Shown here: in pieces, positions 1 through 7,160 of the stretch | How the letters are laid out: the number at the start of each line of letters is the position of its first letter | Position numbering within the stretch: the stretch's first letter is position 1 | NCBI GenBank assembly: GCA_900770015.1 | Contig: CAAGIU010000313.1 | Span: forward strand, 1-7,220 | Origin: an uncultured Oscillospiraceae bacterium | Lineage (GTDB): Bacteria; Bacillota_A; Clostridia; Oscillospirales; Oscillospiraceae | Direction: 5' to 3' | DNA length: 7,220 nucleotides | Made by a program: the position numbers and the translations under genes | The notes under the pieces: model-generated | Databases searched by the model: none | The model's input: the letters and a program-made list of their open reading frames with translations, nothing else | What the model was told of the DNA's origin: nothing

Positions 1-428
1 ATGAGATCAACGGCGATTATCTGGAGGATGAGCGCATGAATCTGGATGTGCAGCTCAGCCAGCCCATTCTTGTGATTGGCGATTTGGGACTTTGGAACGG
101 GCGGCGCATGGGCTACAAGGAAATCCACAGCGGTAAAATCAGCGACTGTCTTTACGCAGATACCGACTATTCTACCTGGTATGTGGATAAGCTGGGCGAC
201 CTGCGCTGTGACGCCATCCATCATGACGGCACCAACCATTACCTCTATCGCACCTACAAGGACGGCGTGCGGCAGTCTCAAATCGACAATCTGAAAGAAA
301 AACTGTATTACGGCACAGCGACCCGTGCTGACATTACCCGGATCACCCGCAGGCTTGGCGACGAAATTGCCAAAGTCTACGGGTTTTCCATTCCCCGTCA
401 GAAACAGGCGGCTGCCGTGGAAAGGTAG
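1..428 (+). CDS. Uncharacterised conjugative-element protein, C-terminal part (5' end outside window)
   Basis: The open frame starts at base 3 (first codon GAG) and runs 141 residues to TAG at 426-428, so the gene begins left of the window. I take it to extend upstream of the ATG at 36 because the eleven preceding codons are open and have coding-like wobble bases, reading EINGDYLEDER into MNLDVQL. The visible part is mixed alpha/beta in character. It contains the strings VIGDLGLWNGRR, YADTDYSTWYVDKLGDLRC and ATRADITRITRRLGDEIAKVYGF, and ends in a basic, Gln/Ala-rich tail. There is no signal peptide, membrane segment, P-loop or cysteine cluster, so it is probably a soluble cytoplasmic protein. 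It resembles hypothetical proteins I associate with clostridial conjugative elements just upstream of the large methylase/helicase gene; this is recollection, not a search. Function is unknown. Only 6 bases separate it from the next gene, which suggests one operon. A true start at 36 cannot be fully excluded, since GGAGG at 23-27 is well spaced for it. Confidence 0.75.
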   Translation, partial: EINGDYLEDERMNLDVQLSQPILVIGDLGLWNGRRMGYKEIHSGKISDCLYADTDYSTWYVDKLGDLRCDAIHHDGTNHYLYRTYKDGVRQSQIDNLKEKLYYGTATRADITRITRRLGDEIAKVYGFSIPRQKQAAAVER

Positions 429-434
429 GAAAAC

Positions 435-740
435 ATGGCACAGTTACCCCCGGTTCATATCAAGCTGAACCCTGAAAACTTTGATTTGCTTTTATCTATT
501 CTGGCACACCATACTGAAATTTGTGAATTGCCGGAGTTAGCCAACGATGCTCATGACCTGCTGGACAAGCGGCTTCGGTTCTCACGGCTCTGCACCGGTC
601 TGGACGGCAGAGCCTATGTGGACAGCTTTCTCTATGAGCAGGAAGCCGTGGAGATGATCTGGCAGCTTTTGTTTGCCGCAGCGGATGCGGATATGCCGGT
701 AACGGCGTATCACCGTCAGCTTCAATCCGGCTCCCGCTAA
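435..740 (+). CDS. Small uncharacterised conjugative-element protein, 101 aa
   Basis: ATG at 435 follows the previous stop by 6 bases. AAAGG at 421-425, inside the upstream gene's last codons, can serve as ribosome binding site with a 9-base spacer. The product is a small, acidic to neutral, probably all-helical cytoplasmic protein with Leu-rich amphipathic stretches (for example FDLLLSILAHH and EAVEMIWQLLFAAADADM). It shows no membrane segment, signal peptide, metal-binding cluster or nucleotide-binding motif. I do not recognise a named family. Position, orientation and spacing suggest it is co-transcribed with its neighbours and belongs to the element's accessory/transfer operon; translational coupling to the upstream stop is likely. 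The complementary-strand frame over 496-759 is also open but has Pro/Arg/His-rich, shadow-like composition, so I prefer this strand. Confidence 0.75.
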   Translation: MAQLPPVHIKLNPENFDLLLSILAHHTEICELPELANDAHDLLDKRLRFSRLCTGLDGRAYVDSFLYEQEAVEMIWQLLFAAADADMPVTAYHRQLQSGSR

Positions 741-763
741 AACTATCATCCCTTGCCATGACT

Positions 764-768
764 GGAGG
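764..768 (+). promoter_or_regulatory. Ribosome binding site of the giant methylase/helicase gene
   Basis: GGAGG lies 8 bases upstream of the ATG at 777, which is ideal spacing. This decides the start: an in-frame GTG at 768 overlaps the GGAGG itself and has no site of its own, so the protein should begin MARKYEI, not three residues earlier. Confidence 0.8.
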
Positions 769-776
769 TGTATCGG

Positions 777-3700
777 ATGGCGAGAAAATATGAAATCATC
801 ACAGAATTATACCAGCGCACCGTGGCTGGTCTATCGGCTCCCCAGGCATGGCAGGGTTTCCTGACCACGGCCTGCCGGAACTTCCGCCTGACCTTTGACG
901 AGCAGGTGCTTGTCTATGCCCAGCGCCCGGACGCCACCGCTGTCCTGACGATTGAAGGAGCAAACGGCTGGAATCAGCGGTTCGGGCGTTGGGTGAACCG
1001 TGGCGCAACGGGCATTGCCGTCTTTGACGGAGAATCCAATGGACGCTCCCGGCTGAAATACTACTTTGATATTTCTGACACCCATGAAAGCCGTTTTTCC
1101 CGGCCTGTCCCCCTTTGGGCCATGCGCCCGGAGTTTGAACCGGCTATCATCGAAACACTGGAAAACAACTTTGGAGAACTGGACAATCAATTCGATTTGG
1201 CAAATGCACTGCTCTCTGCGGCGAAAAATGCCGTAGAGGACAACATGGCGGACTATCTCTCAGAGCTGCATCATTATAAAGAGGACAGTTTTCTGGAAGA
1301 ACTGGATGACCTGAATATTGAGGTGGAATACCGCAGAGCATTGGAAAACAGTATTGGCTATATGCTTCTGACCCGCTGCGGAATTGACCCGGCATTCTAT
1401 TTTACCGACGATGATTTTCGGGATGTTACGGATTTCAATACCCCGGAAACTCTGAACGCCCTGGGCACAGCAACCGGGGATATTGGCCAGATGTGCCTTT
1501 CGGCAATTTCCCGGACAGCTCTTACTCTGCAAAGACAGAGCGCAAGGCAAAATGGCACATTTGCACTTGACCCCAATATCCGGTATTCTGAGGCTGAGAA
1601 GAAAACCACAATACCTGAAAGGAGCGATTTTGATGAACGAACTGACATACACGATGGAAAACGGCTATCGTCTGCCGAACCTTCTACCGCCCCAGGAGCC
1701 GGAAGTTCACCTTGGGAAATACGCCTTGCTTCGGAGGACTTACCTGAAACAGCACCGCAGAGTGACCTACACCAACCTGCTGACCTCCGGGAAGCTGAAC
1801 CGGCATCTGACGGAGATCGAGCAGACGGCCCTCTCCCGGATGGAGCAGATTACGGCGCAGATGGCGAAAGCCGAGGGCGTGACGGAGGAACTGAAAGCCA
1901 GCGACCCGATGAGGTGGACCGGGCTGATGAACAGCATCCGTCACTCGGCGGAGGAGACAATCCTGAACGAACTGATTTACAACTGACACCAGAAGAACCA
2001 GTTACCAATGAAGCGGACAGCGCAGAGCTGCCCGCTTTTTTGGATGAAAAGCTGATTATGGCCATCATCGCCAACAAAGATGATGACCTGAAATATAAAA
2101 AGCAGCAGATTGAGCTGTATTTCTCCATCCATCCCGATGAAGCGGAACGGGCGGAATATCTGAAATCCGCCTATCAGGACAGATACACGGAGATCATTGT
2201 AGATGGCGTTCGCATTGGATATAAGCCCCAGGAGAACGGACTTTTGATGTGGGAGGGCGCATATCTCTCCCGCACCAGCGAGTCCGTTTTTTCATGGGCA
2301 GTAGTGACTGAGTGGACGGCGGGGCTGATCGACAAAAAGGAATACTTTATCAATACCCGGATCACACCGCCCAAATCTCAGGACGGCCAGCAGCTATCTC
2401 TCTTTGAGTTTGCCGACTTTAATGCGCCAGCACAGGAGGAAACCGGGCAGTTTACCTTTATGATCCGCCCACAGCTTCCCCAACAAATCATCGACGAGGC
2501 TTTGTGCGTTGGCTCAAACGAGGAACACAGCCGTTTGATTATCTGCGCCTATTTTATGAAAGATCATCCGCTGGAGGACAATGCCGGCTTTCTTGCCAAA
2601 CATTACGGCGAGAACGGTGCGGGCTTCTATGTGAATGACCGACAGTATGCCATTTGGTACGACGCCGATGGTATCCGGGTGGCCAGCGGCGACAGTGCTC
2701 AGGGCCGGAATGTTACCCTGGTCACATGGGAGCAGGCGGCAAAGCGCATCCGGGAGCTGCTGGATTTGGGACGGTATCTGCCGAAAAGTGAACTTGACCG
2801 GGTTGCGAATTTTGAGCGGCACACGCTGGCTGACCGGCTGGCACTGACCGCCAGAGACATGACCACGGAGGCCAGCGAAGCGGGCTTCGCGCCTATCCTC
2901 CAACAGGCACTATCCGAAAAGAGCGGCTTCCCTGCTATCACGGAACACATTGACACTCTGCTTTCTGACCCGGAGATGCTGCAAAAGATCACCGACGAGT
3001 GGGATGTATTTGTTGCAGCCCTTGCAGAGAACCAGGACTTGATGCGCTTTAGGCGAAACCGCGCGTCTGAGTTGCTGCGGCAGCTTCGGGACTTGCAGCG
3101 GGAGCCGGTTATCTTCACCGCCGCCGAGGATTACGATCCCCAGCGGCGTTTCTTTATCTCCACAGATGAAATCGACAAAGTGCTGCGTGGGCATCAGGAT
3201 TACCGCCTTGCTGTGTATTCCTTTTATGCCACCCACTCCGATGCCAAGGAACGGGAGAAATACCTGAAGGACTATCACGGGGAGTACAGTGGCTACCACG
3301 GAGGAAATGATAACCGCACCTATACCGGCAAGGGGCTGTCCTTCAGTCACGGCAGCATTACAGAGCCGTATGCCAAGGTGGAACTGAGCTGGGGAAAAAT
3401 CGCCAAGCGAATCGGCGTTCTCATTTCTCAGGACAGATTCCTGTCGGAGGAAGATCGGGCGGCGATGGCCGACTATGAAATCCAGCAGCTTGCCCGGAGT
3501 GTTCACAGCTTCTTTATGGACGCACCCGCATTATATCCACGGCCCTATCAGCACAATTCTGTTTCCGATTATTGGGAGGGCGTGCAGGAGGTTGCGGAAC
3601 AACTCATTGATCCGGCCCGTGTGGAAGAAATCTATCAGATGATGCTGCCGCTGTGGGAGGGTACAACGCAGGACGACCGTTCTTACTCCTACCGCAAGGC

Positions 3701-6700
3701 CGGGCTGGAAAATATGGAAGCCTATCGGAACGGCACATATTCCGTATTTGGAACTGGGCGCACGCTTAGGTCGCTGGTGGCTGTTGAGAAAGTGGTGCAA
3801 GAGCAGACAGCACTACCAGCAATACCCGCTGAAACAGAAGATGCTGCTCCTTATCACAATCTTGCAGTAGAGCTTTTGCGTTTTTATCAGGAGTATGACT
3901 CTTATAACTACCGCGACAACATGGAACTGGGTGATACTGACGAGGACGCTCTGGCGAACTTGGAGCAACAGCTCCAGAATCCAGACCAGCGCAGAGGGAT
4001 TCTCGATACACTCCAAACTTACCTTGATGATACCGACCCGGAGGAAGAACTGGCGGTTGACCTGGAGCTGTTCATGGAGCGGCTCCGGGAATTATCGGAT
4101 GAAAAAACTCCTGAGCAGCTTCGCCGGGAGGAAATTGCCGGGTATCTGGAGGAAGCCGGGTATGTGGTGTCTGAGGAAACACTGGATGTAGGGCTTTCCG
4201 AGTATGCAGCCCACGGCGGAAGAGGCGACAGTCAGGATATTGCGGATTTCATTGAGCGCGAATTGCTACATGATGATTCTCATGACCCCGAAGTCGCTCT
4301 GGAAGAAGCAAAGGAACTCATCAATGCCTATTGCATGGAGGTATTCGAGCAGGAGGCGGACTATTCCGACCTGAGTCATGTAGATCTGGCATTTAGTGCC
4401 ACCACAGACAGCGAGCATACTGTGGAGATTTTTGCTGACCTTGTTTCTTTCCGGCTGGTGTATCAGGTGGACAGCCAACCAGTCCATGAGGTTGCCTGCG
4501 ATACCTTGTCTGAGCTGAACGGCTATCTGGCAAATTTGGATTTTGATGAGATGGTGGCCCATGCGGAGGAGCAGTATCAGCAGGGACAGAAAGCGCTGGA
4601 GGCTATTCCGGCAGAACCTGCTGAAAAAGAATCCGCCCCGACGCTGGCTCCGCCGAAGCCCAAACGGGAGCGTGCGGTGTTTACTACCCTGCATCCGGAG
4701 ATTCCTGCCGACCAGCGCCGGAATTTCCGTATTACCGATGCCGAGCTGGGCGCAGGCACTCGTAGCGAAAAATATGCCGCAAATGTGGCCGCTATCCGTA
4801 CCCTGAAACAGATCGAGGCCGAGGAACGGCTGGCCACGCGGTCGGAACAGGAAGTCCTCTCCCGGTATGTAGGCTGGGGCGGTCTGGCCGACTGCTTTGA
4901 CGAGCGCCATGGCAAGTATCTGGAGCTAAAGTCATTGTTGGACGAGGACGAATACGCCGCCGCCAGAGCCAGCAGCCTCACCGCCTTTTATACTTCCCCG
5001 GTTATCATTGGGGCTATGTACCAAGCGCTTGCGCAGATGGGCTTTCAGCAAGGTAATATTCTGGAACCATCCTGCGGCGTGGGAAACTTTATCGGGATGC
5101 TTCCTGACAGCATGGCTGGGAGCAAAGTCTACGGCGTGGAACTGGATTCCATCTCCGGGCGCATTGCCGGACAGCTTTATCAGAACAGCAGTATCGCCGT
5201 CAATGGCTTTGAACGGGTACAGATGCCGGACAGTTTCTTTGATGTGGCCATCGGCAATGTGCCCTTTGGCGACTTCAAGGTGCGTGACCGGAAGTATGAC
5301 AAGAACCACTGGCTGATCCATGATTATTTCTTTGGAAAGACGCTGGACAAGGTGCGTCCGGGCGGCGTGATCGCATTCATTACCAGCAAAGGTACGATGG
5401 ATAAGGAAAGCTCCGCTGTCCGAAAGTATCTGGCACAGCGTGTCGACCTGATTGGTGCTATCCGTCTGCCCAACAACGCATTTAAGGCCAACGCCGGTAC
5501 TGAGGTCACCAGCGACATTTTATTTTTACAGAAGCGTGACCGTATGACCGATATAGAACCGGATTGGGTGCATCTGGACACCGATGAAAACGGTATCCGT
5601 ATGAACCGCTATTTTGTCCAGCATCCTGAAATGATTCTGGGCGAGATGGTCATGGAATCCACCCGGTTCGGTATGGACAGTACCTGCAAGCCAAACGAGG
5701 ATACCGACCTGTCTGAGCTGTTATCCGAAGCCGTCCAAACCCTTCATGCCCAGATCACCGACTATGAGGTGGAGGAACTGGAGGACGAAGAAGATCACTC
5801 TATCCCTGCCGATCCTGCGGTGCGTAATTTCAGCTTTTGCCTTGTTGAGGGGCAGATTTACTATCGGGAGAACTCCCGGATGCACCCGGTGGCCGTGTCC
5901 GTTACGGCGGAAAATCGTATCCGGGGTATGATTGCCATTCGGGAGTGTGTTCGCAGGCTGATTGAATATCAGACCGAGGGCTACCCGGACGAGGACATTC
6001 AAAAAGAGCAGGCCGAACTGAACCGGCTCTATGACGATTACACCAAGAAATACGGCTTGCTTTCCAGCCGGGGCAACAATCTGGCCTTTGGAGAGGATTC
6101 CAGCTACTGTCTGCTGTGTTCGCTGGAGGTGCTGGACGAGGAGGGCAACCTAAAGCGCAAAGCGGATATGTTCACCAAGCGTACCATTCGCCCTCACGAG
6201 GCTGTTACCAGCGTGGACACCGCCAGTGAAGCCCTTGCCGTCTCTATCTCCGAAAAGGCGCGGGTGGATATGGAGTATATGGCGGAGCTGTCCGGCAAAA
6301 GCCAGGAGGAGTTGGCCGCAGACCTTTCCGGCGTTATCTTCCGGGATATTCAGTGTGCTGAGGATGCCGACGCCATTCCCAGAGCCTTTGTGCAGTTGGA
6401 GCGGTTCCCGTTTGTTGCGGCTGACGAATATCTCTCCGGCAATGTGCGCCGTAAGCTGCGCATGGCGAGGGCACTTTATGAAGTGTTATCGGCTGAACAG
6501 AAACCGCTGATTGCCAAAAACATCGAAGCATTGGAGGCTGTCCAGCCGGCTGACCTGACCGCCGCTGAAATCGGTGTGCGCATCGGGGCAAACTGGGTGC
6601 CTACGGAGATCTATCAGCAGTTTATGGAGGAAACCTTTGGCACCAGCTATTATGCCAGAAGCCGCATTAAAATTCTGCGTTCCGGTGCTACCGGACAGTG

Positions 6701-7160
6701 GGCTATCACCGACAAAAACACTGACCGTGGGAATATTAAATCTCTGACCACTTACGGCACCAAGCGGATGAACGCCTATCAGATACTGGAGCAGACATTA
6801 AACCAGCGGGATGTGCGAGTATTTGACTATGTGGAGGACGAAAACGGCAACAAAAAACCTGTCCTCAACAAGAAAGAGACTGCCATCGCTCAGGATCGGC
6901 AGGAGCTGATCAAGCAGAAATTCTCTGAATGGATTTGGAAAGACATTGACCGCAGGGAGCGTCTGTGCGCCATTTACAACGAAACCTTTAATGCCATACG
7001 GCCCCGTGAGTATGACGGAAGCCATATTCGTTTCAGCGGCATGAATCCGGAAATCACGCTACGGCCCCATCAGGTCAACGCCATCGCCCATGTTCTCTAT
7101 GGCGGCAACACACTCCTTGCCCATGAAGTGGGAGCAGGCAAAAGTGCGACACGTTCGTAA
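777..7160 (+). CDS. Giant ArdC-N-like / N6-DNA methylase / SNF2-type helicase, 5' exon interrupted at Walker A
   Basis: From ATG 777 the frame gives 2127 residues. Residues about 28-84 (FDEQVLVYAQRPDATAVL, then RFGRWVNRGATGIAVFD) match the ArdC N-terminal-like ssDNA-binding region of conjugative-element proteins. Residues about 286-404 are a D/E/G/P/R-rich, probably disordered linker that overlaps tnpV. Residues 421-889 hold three diverged copies of a roughly 100-residue module. Residues about 1317-1550 are an N6-adenine methyltransferase-like domain: YVGWGG at 1364-1369, SAM motif I EPSCGVGNF at 1430-1438, catalytic-type motif NVPF at 1494-1497. The SF2/SNF2 helicase begins at the end, with LRPHQ ending at Q2099 and HEVGAGK ending at K2122. 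The next residue should be Thr of Walker A, but the frame reads SATRS and stops, so the remaining helicase domain is missing. I infer that 777-7143 is exon 1 and 7144-7160 is intron read-through. The likely role is processing or protecting element DNA during conjugative transfer. Methylase activity and target are unproven. A simple nonsense or insertion pseudogene is the alternative. Confidence 0.88.
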   Translation: MARKYEIITELYQRTVAGLSAPQAWQGFLTTACRNFRLTFDEQVLVYAQRPDATAVLTIEGANGWNQRFGRWVNRGATGIAVFDGESNGRSRLKYYFDISDTHESRFSRPVPLWAMRPEFEPAIIETLENNFGELDNQFDLANALLSAAKNAVEDNMADYLSELHHYKEDSFLEELDDLNIEVEYRRALENSIGYMLLTRCGIDPAFYFTDDDFRDVTDFNTPETLNALGTATGDIGQMCLSAISRTALTLQRQSARQNGTFALDPNIRYSEAEKKTTIPERSDFDERTDIHDGKRLSSAEPSTAPGAGSSPWEIRLASEDLPETAPQSDLHQPADLREAEPASDGDRADGPLPDGADYGADGESRGRDGGTESQRPDEVDRADEQHPSLGGGDNPERTDLQLTPEEPVTNEADSAELPAFLDEKLIMAIIANKDDDLKYKKQQIELYFSIHPDEAERAEYLKSAYQDRYTEIIVDGVRIGYKPQENGLLMWEGAYLSRTSESVFSWAVVTEWTAGLIDKKEYFINTRITPPKSQDGQQLSLFEFADFNAPAQEETGQFTFMIRPQLPQQIIDEALCVGSNEEHSRLIICAYFMKDHPLEDNAGFLAKHYGENGAGFYVNDRQYAIWYDADGIRVASGDSAQGRNVTLVTWEQAAKRIRELLDLGRYLPKSELDRVANFERHTLADRLALTARDMTTEASEAGFAPILQQALSEKSGFPAITEHIDTLLSDPEMLQKITDEWDVFVAALAENQDLMRFRRNRASELLRQLRDLQREPVIFTAAEDYDPQRRFFISTDEIDKVLRGHQDYRLAVYSFYATHSDAKEREKYLKDYHGEYSGYHGGNDNRTYTGKGLSFSHGSITEPYAKVELSWGKIAKRIGVLISQDRFLSEEDRAAMADYEIQQLARSVHSFFMDAPALYPRPYQHNSVSDYWEGVQEVAEQLIDPARVEEIYQMMLPLWEGTTQDDRSYSYRKAGLENMEAYRNGTYSVFGTGRTLRSLVAVEKVVQEQTALPAIPAETEDAAPYHNLAVELLRFYQEYDSYNYRDNMELGDTDEDALANLEQQLQNPDQRRGILDTLQTYLDDTDPEEELAVDLELFMERLRELSDEKTPEQLRREEIAGYLEEAGYVVSEETLDVGLSEYAAHGGRGDSQDIADFIERELLHDDSHDPEVALEEAKELINAYCMEVFEQEADYSDLSHVDLAFSATTDSEHTVEIFADLVSFRLVYQVDSQPVHEVACDTLSELNGYLANLDFDEMVAHAEEQYQQGQKALEAIPAEPAEKESAPTLAPPKPKRERAVFTTLHPEIPADQRRNFRITDAELGAGTRSEKYAANVAAIRTLKQIEAEERLATRSEQEVLSRYVGWGGLADCFDERHGKYLELKSLLDEDEYAAARASSLTAFYTSPVIIGAMYQALAQMGFQQGNILEPSCGVGNFIGMLPDSMAGSKVYGVELDSISGRIAGQLYQNSSIAVNGFERVQMPDSFFDVAIGNVPFGDFKVRDRKYDKNHWLIHDYFFGKTLDKVRPGGVIAFITSKGTMDKESSAVRKYLAQRVDLIGAIRLPNNAFKANAGTEVTSDILFLQKRDRMTDIEPDWVHLDTDENGIRMNRYFVQHPEMILGEMVMESTRFGMDSTCKPNEDTDLSELLSEAVQTLHAQITDYEVEELEDEEDHSIPADPAVRNFSFCLVEGQIYYRENSRMHPVAVSVTAENRIRGMIAIRECVRRLIEYQTEGYPDEDIQKEQAELNRLYDDYTKKYGLLSSRGNNLAFGEDSSYCLLCSLEVLDEEGNLKRKADMFTKRTIRPHEAVTSVDTASEALAVSISEKARVDMEYMAELSGKSQEELAADLSGVIFRDIQCAEDADAIPRAFVQLERFPFVAADEYLSGNVRRKLRMARALYEVLSAEQKPLIAKNIEALEAVQPADLTAAEIGVRIGANWVPTEIYQQFMEETFGTSYYARSRIKILRSGATGQWAITDKNTDRGNIKSLTTYGTKRMNAYQILEQTLNQRDVRVFDYVEDENGNKKPVLNKKETAIAQDRQELIKQKFSEWIWKDIDRRERLCAIYNETFNAIRPREYDGSHIRFSGMNPEITLRPHQVNAIAHVLYGGNTLLAHEVGAGKSATRS
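1618..1624 (+). promoter_or_regulatory. Ribosome binding site of nested tnpV
   Basis: AAAGGAG lies 8 bases before ATG 1633, inside the coding sequence of the giant gene. It is close to consensus with ideal spacing, and it decides the tnpV start. The open frame continues upstream to an ATG at 1483, but that extension shows no family resemblance. Confidence 0.7.
1633..1986 (+). CDS. tnpV: TnpV-family transposon-encoded protein, nested in the +1 frame of the giant gene
   Basis: The 117-aa product starts MNELTYTMENGYRLPNLLPP. It carries the family's strings LGKYALLRRTYLKQHR, YTNLLTSGKLN, LTEIEQTA, QMAKAEGVTEELKA and WTGLMNSIRHSAEETILNEL, and ends LIYN at TGA 1984-1986. This is full length for the TnpV family, named from the clostridial Tn4451/Tn4453 transposons, where its biochemical role is unknown. 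It looks like a compact, basic, mostly helical cytoplasmic protein without membrane segments. It lies wholly within the giant methylase/helicase ORF, one frame over, behind AAAGGAG. By hand count 93 of 117 tnpV codons end in G or C, against about 38% for the helicase frame over the same bases, so the tnpV frame is the one under codon selection here. TnpX recombinase and mobilisation genes, its partners in Tn4451, are not in the window. Family identification is strong; expression from this nested position is inferred. Confidence 0.85.
   Translation: MNELTYTMENGYRLPNLLPPQEPEVHLGKYALLRRTYLKQHRRVTYTNLLTSGKLNRHLTEIEQTALSRMEQITAQMAKAEGVTEELKASDPMRWTGLMNSIRHSAEETILNELIYN
1634..1645 (+). repeat. Direct repeat, left copy, at the start of tnpV
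   Basis: TGAACGAACTGA is repeated exactly at 1964-1975. Similarity continues for six more bases (4 of 6 identical), giving 16 of 18 overall. In the tnpV frame the two copies encode MNELTY and LNELIY; in the helicase frame they encode ERTDIH and ERTDLQ. The spacing is 330 bases, exactly 110 codons. Confidence 0.85.
1964..1975 (+). repeat. Direct repeat, right copy, at the end of tnpV
   Basis: This is the second exact copy of TGAACGAACTGA, nine bases before the tnpV stop codon. Recombination between the copies would delete 330 bases and leave the helicase frame open while destroying tnpV. Confidence 0.85.
2037..3443 (+). repeat. Three diverged copies of a roughly 100-residue protein module within the giant protein
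   Basis: Three segments of the giant protein line up by eye: residues 421-524 (bases 2037-2348), 571-668 (2487-2780) and 799-889 (3171-3443). The shared pattern is an Ile/Leu helix, often followed by Gly; a hydrophobic strand ending in [IV]..[YF]F or SFY; an acidic or polar spacer; [FY]L then Y and usually G or E; a variable Gly/Asn/Tyr hairpin; G[LI] plus Ser/Gly; a hydrophobic stretch with a conserved Trp (FSWAVV, VTWEQAAKRI, LSWGKIAKRI); and a closing [LI]I or LL...[RE][YF][LF]. Copies 2 and 3 are closest to each other (both have W..[AI]AKRI). The similarity is protein-level only; I see no DNA-level repeat. The function of the module is unknown. Confidence 0.55.

Noticed and set aside
1..39. 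Short frame from ATG 1 ending in an ATGA overlap with the ATG at 36
   Set aside because: Only 12 codons with no family signal; the frame of the 3-428 gene is coding-like through the same bases, so the overlap is probably chance.
76..294. 72-codon + strand frame inside the first gene
   Set aside because: Thr/Ile/Trp-rich shadow translation, without a ribosome binding site or recognisable domain, unlike the tnpV case.
768..776. GTG at 768 as start of the giant protein
   Set aside because: It overlaps the GGAGG that properly serves ATG 777 and has no upstream site of its own.
1561..1589. Possible promoter for tnpV: TTGCAC, 17 bases, TATTCT
   Set aside because: The spacing is good but only 3 of 6 and 4 of 6 consensus bases match, inside coding sequence; too weak to call.
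1483..1632. N-terminal extension of the tnpV frame from an ATG at 1483
   Set aside because: The extra 50 residues have no TnpV resemblance and are a shadow of the giant frame; the ribosome binding site at 1618-1624 supports ATG 1633.
2910..3506. 198-codon open frame on the - strand
   Set aside because: Its antisense sequence is fully explained by the strong + strand frame through module copy 3; no family resemblance.
4266..4910. 214-codon open frame on the - strand
   Set aside because: It lies opposite the conserved repeat-to-methylase part of the giant gene, has shadow-like composition, and shows no recognisable motif.
7144..7160. Simple nonsense mutation or frameshift ending the helicase
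   Set aside because: None of the frames after 7143 resumes the expected helicase sequence, so a point change does not explain the break; an insertion does.
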